Shown piece after piece: positions 16,875 to 24,699 of a DNA stretch of 64,000 bases. Source of the stretch: a bacterium (GTDB taxonomy: Bacteria > Elusimicrobiota > Elusimicrobia > Elusimicrobiales > UBA9959); the NCBI GenBank assembly GCA_021789695.1, contig JAJYJH010000005.1, forward strand, positions 1-64,000, written 5' to 3'. The position numbers were made by a program, and so were the translations under genes. Numbering within the stretch: position 1 is the stretch's first letter; each line of letters opens with the position of its first letter. The notes beneath the pieces were generated by a model. The model was not told where the DNA came from, searched no databases, and saw nothing but the letters and a program-made list of their open reading frames with translations.

Positions 16875-17772
16875 CCGCCTCAGGCCCGAGGACTACCAGA
16901 CCCTCAGGCCCTATTTCGAAAAACACCGTTACCCGCTCTGCGAGTACTCTCTGGCCTCGGCCATCGTCTGGAACCGCTGCCTTTACGAGGTGAGCTGGGC
17001 GATGGACGGGGACCTGCTGCTGCTGGCCGAGACCGACCTACAGCCGCCCTCGGCCAAACGCCTGCTGCTGCCGCTGCCGCTGCCTTTCAGGGAACTCCCC
17101 CCCTCCGAGCTGGCCGACATAGCGGCCCGGCACCGCCAAACGCGCTACTATTACGTGCCGCAGGACTACCGCGAGCGCAACGCCGCCGAGCTGGAAAAGT
17201 TTTTTACAGTGGACGAGCAGCCGGGCTATATGGACTACATCTACAGCACCGCCGACATGGCCCAGCTCGCCGGGCACAAGTATTCAAAGAAAAGGAACCT
17301 GATCTCGCAGTTCTCCAAACAAACCGCGGCGGCGAGGAAGGTGAAAGTGGAACGCCTTACGCCGGCGAACAACGGGGCCTGCCTGAACCTGCTGGACCGC
17401 TGGGCCAGGGACCCCGAAGCCGGCGCGCACCTGGACATGTTGAACTGCGAGCGCAAGGCCATTGTAAGCGGCCTCAGAAATTTCAGGGAGTTGGAACTTT
17501 CCGGCGTACTTGTGCGTTTGGACCGCGAGATCTGCGGCTTCGCCTTCGGTTCACGGCTTTCGGACGGAGTCTTCGTGCTGAACTTTGAGAAGGCCCTGGA
17601 CAACGTAAAGGGGCTCTATCAATTTCTGGACAACGAGCTGGCCAAGCATCTGCCCCCCGGCTACTCATTCATAAACAAGGAAAGCGACCTCTGCAAGCCC
17701 GGCCTGGCCAAGGCCAAGGAATCCTATTACCCCGCCTTCAGGATAAAGTCCTACACGCTTACGCTGAAGTAA
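16867..17772 (+). CDS. DUF2156 (phosphatidylglycerol lysyltransferase C-domain-like) protein
   Basis: 301 aa, no signal peptide or TM segment. It resembles the double-GNAT C-terminal domain of MprF, as seen in stand-alone DUF2156 proteins: an aromatic-rich N part, HKYSKKRNLISQF in the middle and the end motif NKESDLCKPGLAKAKESYYP. MprF itself moves lysine from tRNA to lipid but needs a membrane flippase half, missing here, so aminoacylation of another acceptor is possible. It is coupled to the upstream GNAT gene. Confidence 0.75.
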   Translation: MFNRLRPEDYQTLRPYFEKHRYPLCEYSLASAIVWNRCLYEVSWAMDGDLLLLAETDLQPPSAKRLLLPLPLPFRELPPSELADIAARHRQTRYYYVPQDYRERNAAELEKFFTVDEQPGYMDYIYSTADMAQLAGHKYSKKRNLISQFSKQTAAARKVKVERLTPANNGACLNLLDRWARDPEAGAHLDMLNCERKAIVSGLRNFRELELSGVLVRLDREICGFAFGSRLSDGVFVLNFEKALDNVKGLYQFLDNELAKHLPPGYSFINKESDLCKPGLAKAKESYYPAFRIKSYTLTLK

Positions 17773-17784
17773 TCCCGCAGGCCG

Positions 17785-19071
17785 CTACTGGTAGGGGTTC
17801 GCCGTCATACTGAGCAGATAGACGGCGGCCTTAACGTTGCGGTCCACCGCGCCCTTTATGATGGCAGGACCGGGATAGAAGCCGTCGCCTTCCAGTTCCA
17901 CCGTGAAGGCCAGCACCTTGTCGGTGGCGTAGGCCCAGTCGCAACTGTCGCCGGTGGCTATATAAAGGGCGCTGGACTTCTCGGCGGTATAGCCGGTCAG
18001 CTTTGCCATCTGGTCCGCTATCTTGACCAGGGCCGCCTTGTCCCTGGGGTCGGCCACGTCCTCGTCGCTGCCGCCGTAGGGATACAGTATCTCGCTGGCG
18101 TAGGAGTGATAGCTGATATGCGTCCTTATGTTCTTGTGCGCCAGGAAGAAGTCGCGGATGTGCTGGCTCTCGGGCTCGGAGAAGGCCTTGGGGCCGCAGT
18201 AGGTATCCGACGGAGGATAATGCGAGGCCCCCTCCCGGCACCACCAGGAATCGAAGTTGCGGTTCAGGTCCACGCCGAAGGAACCGTCGGAGTTCTTCTC
18301 CATGTTTTTGCGGAAGTACTGGTACTGGCCGTCCTTGATGTCGTACTCCACCCCGTCAGGATTGGCCATCGGGACGATAAAGATATCCAGCGTGGAGATG
18401 TAATTTCTGATGTCCGGGGTGTTGCGGTGGTCCATCAGCCAGGACGCGAACAGCAGCGGCACCTCGTCGGCCAGGTGCTCGCGCGCGTGGATATTTCCCA
18501 TAAAGAAGGCACCGGGCTTGTCGCTGGGGCCGTCGCCTTTGACGCTGGTGTTGATGCGCAGGCACCAGATGTCGCGGCCCTGCACGGTCTTGCCGATGGA
18601 GAAGACGGAGGCGATGTCACGGTTCTTGGCCGCCAGCTGCCGGAGCAGGTCGGTGGTCTCCTGGTAGTTGTGGTAGACGGCGTCGGCCTGGGGAAAGTCC
18701 CTGGACAACCGGGAGGCGTAGTCCGTAAGCGGCCGGCTGCTTAGCACCCTTACCGCCCTGGAGGAGAGGCGGTCCAGCAAGGCCTTGTCCGCTATGCCGG
18801 AAACGGTCTGCCTGTCCTTGCTGACCACCACTATGTCGAAACCCTCTTCCAGCAGGCGGGTGCGCGAGGGCTTATCCGGCGCCGCTATGGTAACCCAGTA
18901 ACGCCCGTCTGCCGACTGTCCCGGGACGGCCTTGACGGCCGGCGCCGGCGCGACGGGAAGCGGGGCAGAAATCTGCTCCAAAAGCTGGTCGTAGGAGGAA
19001 GAAGAGGCGGCCGCCAGTGCGGACAGAACTGAAAGAGAGGCCAGTATAAGCGGGAGCAGTATTTTTTTCAT
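17785..19071 (-). CDS. exported M14 family zinc carboxypeptidase
   Basis: About 428 aa with a signal peptide (MKKILLPLILASL...). Zinc ligands: HAREH (HxxE) in GNIHAREHL and the later His in THISYHSYASEILYPYG; the catalytic Glu is in FTVELEGDGFYP. The substrate-binding NPDGVEYD and DLNRNFDSWW motifs also fit. It removes C-terminal residues from peptides outside the cytoplasm. The chosen ATG (19071) gives a clean signal peptide; an ATG at 19095 is possible if the mRNA is nearly leaderless. Confidence 0.92.
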   Translation of the reverse strand: MKKILLPLILASLSVLSALAAASSSSYDQLLEQISAPLPVAPAPAVKAVPGQSADGRYWVTIAAPDKPSRTRLLEEGFDIVVVSKDRQTVSGIADKALLDRLSSRAVRVLSSRPLTDYASRLSRDFPQADAVYHNYQETTDLLRQLAAKNRDIASVFSIGKTVQGRDIWCLRINTSVKGDGPSDKPGAFFMGNIHAREHLADEVPLLFASWLMDHRNTPDIRNYISTLDIFIVPMANPDGVEYDIKDGQYQYFRKNMEKNSDGSFGVDLNRNFDSWWCREGASHYPPSDTYCGPKAFSEPESQHIRDFFLAHKNIRTHISYHSYASEILYPYGGSDEDVADPRDKAALVKIADQMAKLTGYTAEKSSALYIATGDSCDWAYATDKVLAFTVELEGDGFYPGPAIIKGAVDRNVKAAVYLLSMTANPYQ

Positions 19072-19093
19072 GCTGTTAATCTCTTTGCGAATC

Positions 19094-19109
19094 ATTGACT
19101 TCGGTCAAT
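19094..19109 (-). promoter_or_regulatory. perfect inverted repeat with TTCG loop at the carboxypeptidase start
   Basis: ATTGAC (19094-19099), TTCG, GTCAAT (19104-19109), between an AT-rich TATATAT box and the possible starts. It is either an operator or, in RNA, a stable tetraloop hairpin over the upstream ATG. Confidence 0.45.
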
Positions 19110-19205
19110 ATATATAAATTTTAAGGGGAAACGCAACTCTCCACAAGGCCAGATGGCCCATACTAAGATAGGGCTTAAGACCTACGCTGCAGTTCTCGGC
19201 CGGGG

Positions 19206-19820
19206 TTAGAAAAAAAATTTAAGCCCCAGCGCCAGGTACCAGAGACCGGCCAGCAGCAGGGTCAGGCGGCCTATCTCGCTAGCACGGCGCCCCAGCCAGG
19301 GAGTGCCGAGCATGACCGGTGCGGTGAAGAGCGTGGTGGCGGAGAAGAAACCGATGAAGTAGACGAGGCCTTTAGGAACATCCGCAAGCTGGAGCAGACG
19401 TATCAATCCGGCGGCGAAGGGCGGGCAGACGTTTATACCGGTAACAAAGCCGAGCAGCAGCGGTATGCGGTGGAACCACGGGTTCAGATCCGACTTCAGC
19501 AAACAGGGGCTGTCGCGGCCGGCGAGCCTGAAGACAGCCAGGAAAACCATAAGGAAGCCGCACGCCGCCATGGCGGCCGGCAGCGCCCATGCCGGCAGGG
19601 CGTAGCGGCCGGCCTCGCCAAGCACACTGGCCAGTACGGCGAAGATAAGATAGGCGGCGAAGCGCCCCCCGGTGAACTGCAGGAAGATGCCGAAGTTGAA
19701 GTCCCAGGCCATCTTTCCCTCCGCAAGCAGGTAGGGGGCCAGCAGGGGCAGGCAGGCGGCAAGGCAGTAGAAGCCCGTGGAAAGGCCCAGCAAAAAGCCT
19801 TCGGAAAAAAGGGCCGGCAC
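19206..19820 (-). CDS. TauE/DsbD-like (sulfite exporter / CcdA-type) membrane protein
   Basis: 204 aa with six hydrophobic segments. Cys-Pro features in YCLAACLPLLAP and GINVCPPFAAGL resemble the CcdA/DsbD transmembrane fold that carries electrons or metals across the membrane. The GTG start at 19818-19820 follows the zinc-ribbon stop by 2 bases, implying coupling. With the upstream iron-sulfur membrane protein it suggests a small redox or metal-handling unit. Confidence 0.7.
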   Translation of the reverse strand: MPALFSEGFLLGLSTGFYCLAACLPLLAPYLLAEGKMAWDFNFGIFLQFTGGRFAAYLIFAVLASVLGEAGRYALPAWALPAAMAACGFLMVFLAVFRLAGRDSPCLLKSDLNPWFHRIPLLLGFVTGINVCPPFAAGLIRLLQLADVPKGLVYFIGFFSATTLFTAPVMLGTPWLGRRASEIGRLTLLLAGLWYLALGLKFFF

Positions 19821-19822
19821 CG

Positions 19823-20017
19823 CTAGATGGTCACTGCCCTGTTACAGCGCTTGCACCAGCCCGCGCCCTTGCCAAAGCTGTTCTTGCGGTTCAGTTGCAG
19901 CAAAACCTTGCAGCCCGGGCAGGCCACCTCCATTCCGGCCAGGTCCAGTTTGGCGTAGTCCTTCTCGAATATTTCCTTGTTGGTATAGCGCGGTTCCAGC
20001 CATTTTCCGTCTTTCAT
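19823..20017 (-). CDS. small zinc-ribbon protein
   Basis: 64 aa. Two CxxC knuckles, ACPGC and WCKRC, lie about 19 residues apart and would bind one Zn. GGAGGT just before the ATG makes the start firm. It sits between a NapH-like protein and a TauE-like protein in one operon; function unknown. Confidence 0.75.
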   Translation of the reverse strand: MKDGKWLEPRYTNKEIFEKDYAKLDLAGMEVACPGCKVLLQLNRKNSFGKGAGWCKRCNRAVTI

Positions 20018-20033
20018 CGTACCTCCATCAGGC

Positions 20034-21167
20034 TTACCCGAAAATCAGTTTGACCATATCCCGCAGCGCCGCCGGGGCCCACAGGGAAGAGAAGGCGGAG
20101 GACAGCGTCAGGGCGGAGAAAACGTAAAAATATTTCACTGATACCAGCGCGCCGGCAGCCCCGCCGAAGGACGGCAGTTCAAGGCCGAAAACAGTATAGC
20201 GCAGCGCAGCGGAAGGGCAGGCGTCCAGGCACTGACCGCAGAGGTTGCAGTAGGCCAGTATCTCCGGCCGCGCGCCCGGAGCGAAGCTTACGGCGTTCAT
20301 TGGGCAGGCACGCTCGCAGGTCCCGCAGGCGGAGCACTTTGCGGCGTCGCCGGTCAGACGGAAAGGATTCAGCCGGCCCCATAAGGCCTGCCAGGCGGCA
20401 AAAGGACAGAGATAGGAGCAGAAGGTCCTTTTCCCGGTCAGCAGCGGACCCGCTACCAGCGCGGCCAGCGAGAGCCCCATCAGGCCGTACTGCGCGGCGC
20501 GCTCCCCGCCGCCCCTGGAGAGAAAAGCCCCTGTGAACTTGAACGGGCAGAGCCAGAGGCAGTACTCCGGAGCCATGTTGGCCAACGAAACCAGCAGGAA
20601 GAAGATCAGCAGCGCGGCGGGCAGGTCGCGCAGGAAACGAAGGCGGCCGGTCCCAACCAGCGGGCGCCGCACCGCGCCGCTCAGCCCGTCGTCTATGCCG
20701 CCGTAGAAGCAGGCCCAGGAGCACCAGCCGCGGCCTAGGGCAAGCGTGACGAAAAGCCACGCCGCGCCGAGCGTCAGCGGCCCCCACAACCGCCAGCCCG
20801 AGCTCATGAGCGCCAGGTACTGCTGGTAAAGATAACCCAAAAAATAGGGGGCCATGGCTATGTGGCAGTACGGGGTGCTGACAAAGCAGGTCGGGGCAAG
20901 GACCTTGTCCAGCAGGCCCAGCTTGAAATGGACCAAAAAAGCCAGGGCAGAAACGGAGAAGAAGAGTCTGCGGTAGAAGGAGACCTTCCCGGTGTAGGCG
21001 ATGGCGAAAGCGGCGGCCCCGGAGAAAATGGCCCAGACCATGGCATAAAGGCGGCTTATTTCCCGGCCGACTATCAGCCCTGAAAAGATGAAAGCAGGAA
21101 TGAAGACGAGCGCGAAAAAAAGGCCCGCTGCCGCGGCTTTCTTCCCCCGTGAAACTGCCGGTTCCAT
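20034..21167 (-). CDS. NapH/CcoG-like polyferredoxin membrane protein
   Basis: 377 aa. Several TM segments carry CxxxCP-type motifs (GWCSWACFYGG, YCLWLCPFK, FCSYLCPF), and near the C-terminus two 4Fe-4S sets, CSACGTCERACP and CNLCGQCLDACP. This is the layout of NapH/NosR-type electron carriers linking the quinone pool to periplasmic acceptors. No nap or nos genes are near, so the partner is unknown; the TauE/DsbD-like protein in the operon is a candidate. The ATG at 21167 with GGAGGAG is preferred over a TTG at 21182. Confidence 0.85.
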   Translation of the reverse strand: MEPAVSRGKKAAAAGLFFALVFIPAFIFSGLIVGREISRLYAMVWAIFSGAAAFAIAYTGKVSFYRRLFFSVSALAFLVHFKLGLLDKVLAPTCFVSTPYCHIAMAPYFLGYLYQQYLALMSSGWRLWGPLTLGAAWLFVTLALGRGWCSWACFYGGIDDGLSGAVRRPLVGTGRLRFLRDLPAALLIFFLLVSLANMAPEYCLWLCPFKFTGAFLSRGGGERAAQYGLMGLSLAALVAGPLLTGKRTFCSYLCPFAAWQALWGRLNPFRLTGDAAKCSACGTCERACPMNAVSFAPGARPEILAYCNLCGQCLDACPSAALRYTVFGLELPSFGGAAGALVSVKYFYVFSALTLSSAFSSLWAPAALRDMVKLIFG

Positions 21168-21186
21168 CGGCTGCTCCTCCAATTAG

Positions 21187-21192
21187 TACAAT
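21187..21192 (+). promoter_or_regulatory. -10 box of the spermidine-synthase-like gene
   Basis: TACAAT ends 9 bases before the ATG at 21202, with no Shine-Dalgarno, consistent with a leaderless message. Confidence 0.35.
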
Positions 21193-21201
21193 AATATCAA
21201 A

Positions 21202-23247
21202 ATGGGGCTTTTCCTTCTATTCGGGTTTTATTCACTGCTGGCACAGGTGCTGTTACTACGCGAGGTGAGCCAAGTCTTCGGCGCGCAGGAACTTTCGCTG
21301 GCAGCCGCGCTCTCCTTCTGGCTGTTGTGGACCGCGGGCGGCGTCAGGCTGGGCTCGGGCGCGGCGAGAAGATTACCCTTCGCGGCGGCGGCTCTGCTCT
21401 TTCCGGCAGCGGCCGCGCTGAACCTGCTGCTGGCCAGGCTGGCCCCGGCTTTCCTGCCGGCCCTCTCGCGGCCAGGGCTCTTCACGATACTGGCCGGCTC
21501 CGCCCTGCTCTGCCTGCCGGCGGCCCTGGCCAACGGCTGGGCCGCCGGCGTCGCGCTGGCCGGCAGGCCGGCTTTCTTCTACGCGGCAGAGTCGGCCGGC
21601 TCCGCCGCGGCCGGCCTTTTAAGCGTGGCGTACTATCACTGGCTACCCGGCCTCGACCCGGCGATAGTGCTGGCGGCGACGGTCCCGCCTCTTGCGGCCG
21701 CCTGCGCTCTTTCCCGCCCGGTCTCGCGCCGGCGCGCGGCCGCCGCCGCTCTCTGCGTTCTGGTCTCGGCCGGCTCCGCGGCCCTGGCCCCGCGCTGCTA
21801 CAGGCTAAAGCCACCGGCCCAGCGCCCGGAGTTGGTGATGAACACCGAAGGCTCGCGGCTGGCCGCAGTGAAGAACGGCGGCCTCTCCTTCTACGAGGAT
21901 GGGCGCCTGCTGCACGCCCCGGAGGACCCCGCGCCTGAGGAACTGGTGCATATACCTCTGCTCTCGCTGCGCCCGCGCAGGGTGCTGATGCACGGCGGCG
22001 GGGCCTTCTTCGCCCTGCCGGAGGTGCTGAAACACAAGCCGTTTGAGATAGACATAGCAGAACCGGACCGCTTCCTGGCGGCCGCGCTGGAAAAGCTGAC
22101 AGGGGCCGCGGCAGGAAAGTTCACGCTGTTGAACGAGGACCCGCGGGCTATCAAAGGGAAGAACGGCTACTACTCCGCGATTATCAACGCCGGCAGCGCC
22201 CCCGAGAACGCGGCACAGAACAGATTCTACACGCTGGAGTATTTCCGCAAGGCCGCTTCTCTGCTGGCCCCTGGAGGAGCGCTGGTCTTCCAGCTTCCGT
22301 TCGCGGCCAACTACGTGCCTCCGGAGCAGGCATACGGCGCGGCCTGCGTACTGGCCGCGGCCCGCAAGGTCTTTACACATATAGCGATACTGCCTGGCTC
22401 GAAGCTGACGGTCATAGCCTCCTACGCCCCTGTGCACCTGGACCAGGCGGCCCTAACCGCCGCCTACTCGGACAGGGCACTCAAGACCAGGACGGTGGTC
22501 CCGTCCGCTTTTCCGTTCCTTCTAGACCCCTACCGCCTGGCCTGGGCCGCGGCGGCTATCGGGGCGGTGAGGTCGCCTCCGCTCAACACCGACCTGAACC
22601 CGCTGGCCTATTTCAGGTTCTGGCGGGCCTGGCTCTCCATGGTGATGACGCCCTCCTCCCTGCTGGGCCTGGCCGGCTTGGTCCTGGCGGCGCTTGCCGC
22701 CGGGCTGAAACTGGGCAGAACCCTCAGGTTCTCCCCCGAGGAACGCACCGGTGAGGCTTTCCTGATAGGCTTCTGGGGGCTGGCCTTCGAGACGGCGGTA
22801 CTGCTGGCCTTCCAGTCCGAAACCGGACGGCTCAGCCCGGAGCTGGGAGAGATGTTCGCGCTTTTCATGGCTGGCGCCGCGGCAGGAGCCTGGGCGGCCT
22901 TGCGCGCGGGGCGCCGCCTGATACCTGTCTTCGAGGTGACCGCGGCCTTGCTTGCCTTGCTGGCTGCGCTGCGGCCGGAGTTGGCGCAGTACACCTGGGG
23001 AGCGCGAGCGTTAATCCTTTCTGGAGGCGCCGTCTCCGGAGCCTTTTTCGCTGCCGCGGCGGGCGCCACGGGGCCTCAGGTATATTCCTGGGACCTTATA
23101 GGCGGGGCCGCAGGCGGGCTCGCGACGGCGGCCTTTGCCGCCCCGATGACCGGCATCGCCGGGACCATGTATCTGGCCGCAGCCTCGGCGGGCGCGGCGC
23201 TGGCCGGCTATTTCTTTTCTCTGAAGGCGTCCACGGTGAAAGAGTAG
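21202..23247 (+). CDS. membrane-bound spermidine-synthase-like protein
   Basis: 681 aa. An N-terminal membrane block of about six segments (1-200), a SpeE-like soluble domain (about 205-415) and a second membrane block (about 470-675). RRVLMHGGGAFFALPEVLKH is the SAM-binding strand of SpeE. The stretch where SpeE carries its catalytic Asp (YDxIxxDxxDP) reads YSAIINAGSAP, so normal aminopropyl transfer is unlikely. Such fused proteins are widespread but uncharacterised. Its end overlaps the antisense end of the Memo/AMMECR1 gene by 40 bases. Confidence 0.75.
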   Translation: MGLFLLFGFYSLLAQVLLLREVSQVFGAQELSLAAALSFWLLWTAGGVRLGSGAARRLPFAAAALLFPAAAALNLLLARLAPAFLPALSRPGLFTILAGSALLCLPAALANGWAAGVALAGRPAFFYAAESAGSAAAGLLSVAYYHWLPGLDPAIVLAATVPPLAAACALSRPVSRRRAAAAALCVLVSAGSAALAPRCYRLKPPAQRPELVMNTEGSRLAAVKNGGLSFYEDGRLLHAPEDPAPEELVHIPLLSLRPRRVLMHGGGAFFALPEVLKHKPFEIDIAEPDRFLAAALEKLTGAAAGKFTLLNEDPRAIKGKNGYYSAIINAGSAPENAAQNRFYTLEYFRKAASLLAPGGALVFQLPFAANYVPPEQAYGAACVLAAARKVFTHIAILPGSKLTVIASYAPVHLDQAALTAAYSDRALKTRTVVPSAFPFLLDPYRLAWAAAAIGAVRSPPLNTDLNPLAYFRFWRAWLSMVMTPSSLLGLAGLVLAALAAGLKLGRTLRFSPEERTGEAFLIGFWGLAFETAVLLAFQSETGRLSPELGEMFALFMAGAAAGAWAALRAGRRLIPVFEVTAALLALLAALRPELAQYTWGARALILSGGAVSGAFFAAAAGATGPQVYSWDLIGGAAGGLATAAFAAPMTGIAGTMYLAAASAGAALAGYFFSLKASTVKE

Positions 23248-24680
23248 AGCTCTGTTCCCTTCTGCTTCCAGCAGTCCCGGGGAAGGCCAGCCTTCTGCGA
23301 GCAGAGTTCCCCCATGAAAGCGTCTTTGCCTGGCAGTTCCTTCCAAACCTGAGGCAGGAAGAGGCCGCTGTGCCCGTTCCCGGCCACCACCACACCCTCC
23401 TTGCCCGGTTTTATGTCCCGGGCCTTGACCGGTGTGAGCGGCGAAAGGACAGAAACTTCTATACTTACCCCGCCCAACTCTTCCTTCCCGAGCGGGCCGA
23501 ACCTGCGGTCGCGGAAGGCCGCGCTGAAAGCGGCGAAGCGCACCGCGTCCACGAGCGTCATGTCCGGTTCCACCGTACCGACGCAACCGCGCAGCTTTCC
23601 GTCTTCCTTGAGCGTCACGAAGACCGACCCCGGCAGGTCCAGTCGTGGATCAGGGTCCAGGCCGGCCGGCTGCGGTTCGCCGGCGAAGACGCGCTCCAGC
23701 GTCCGGCGCGCCTCCTTCAGCAGCGCTTGCCGTTCGGCACCGGAAAGGACGAGGTCCGCCGGCTTGCCGGCGTCGGTGAAGACCCCGCTCATGTAACCCA
23801 CTACGGACTCCGGACCGGCCTCGCCGCTCTCCGAAGAGGAATCCGAAAGCGCCAGCGGCGTGAACGACTTCGCGCCCAGAAGCTTCGCCGCCGTCATGCC
23901 GGCCTCTATGGCCGCCTCGCCACAGGCGCAGGTGACGAGGTTCTGGATGTTCTTGGCCAGTATGTAATGGGCTGTAGTCCAGACCAGGGCCGGGGCCATG
24001 CTCTCGATAGCCAGCTTCATCGCCCCGTCCGATTCCGCCGCCACGGCCTTCCGCGGGTAATGGGAGAAATCGGAGGACATGACTATCAGCGCCTTCCTGC
24101 CCTTCAGCGCGGCGGCCAGCGCCCGGCCGACGGCCTCGGCCGTAGCCAGATTGCCGGTGTTGAGCGTGGCGGCCAGCAGCTTGAACGGCTTCTTCAGGCG
24201 GCGTTGCAGGAAAGGCAACTGCACTTCTATGGAATGCTCCTTCTCGTGCGCGGCAGGATCGTCCTTGAAGAGCGGGCTCGACTTGATCAATTCCCTGGCC
24301 AGGGCCCGGTCCGTCGGCACCTTCCCCAGAGGGGTGCTGTAGTCGTCCGAGGCCAGGAGCGCGGCACCCCTGACCGGCGCGTAATGGCCGGTGCCCAGGA
24401 TCACCACGGTATCGTAGCCGGCGTCCAGGAACCAGTAGGACATGCCGGCCACGCGGCCGGAGAAGTCGTAGCCGGCGTGCGGGGATATGACCGCCAGCAC
24501 CTTGCCGGCAGGCCGCCCGGCGTCCTTAGGGACGGAAAGCCAGGCGTCCACCCGCCGGGCCAGCTCTTTCGGATTGGAAGGATAGAACTTGCCGGCCACG
24601 GCGGGCTCGCGCGCGGAGCCCGGTCCGGACAGCAGCGGCAGCGCTAAAAAAACCAGCACGGCTAACGCCTTATTGTTCAT
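23208..24680 (-). CDS. AmmeMemoRadiSam protein B (Memo) fused to protein A (AMMECR1), exported
   Basis: 490 aa with a signal peptide (1-23). Memo domain about 25-303 with the family metal-site residues His68 (ISPHAGY), His99 (GTGHYAP), His207 (SSDFSHY) and Cys253 (CACGEA). AMMECR1 domain about 310-490 with its hallmark LRGCVG at 363-368. These two proteins co-occur with the radical SAM enzyme encoded next door; the biochemical role is not established. Here they form one polypeptide that appears to leave the cytoplasm. GGAG lies 7 bases before the ATG. Separated from the radical SAM gene by 19 bases, same operon. Confidence 0.93.
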   Translation of the reverse strand: MNNKALAVLVFLALPLLSGPGSAREPAVAGKFYPSNPKELARRVDAWLSVPKDAGRPAGKVLAVISPHAGYDFSGRVAGMSYWFLDAGYDTVVILGTGHYAPVRGAALLASDDYSTPLGKVPTDRALARELIKSSPLFKDDPAAHEKEHSIEVQLPFLQRRLKKPFKLLAATLNTGNLATAEAVGRALAAALKGRKALIVMSSDFSHYPRKAVAAESDGAMKLAIESMAPALVWTTAHYILAKNIQNLVTCACGEAAIEAGMTAAKLLGAKSFTPLALSDSSSESGEAGPESVVGYMSGVFTDAGKPADLVLSGAERQALLKEARRTLERVFAGEPQPAGLDPDPRLDLPGSVFVTLKEDGKLRGCVGTVEPDMTLVDAVRFAAFSAAFRDRRFGPLGKEELGGVSIEVSVLSPLTPVKARDIKPGKEGVVVAGNGHSGLFLPQVWKELPGKDAFMGELCSQKAGLPRDCWKQKGTELYSFTVDAFREKK

Positions 24681-24699
24681 AGTCCCACTCCGTTCCGGA

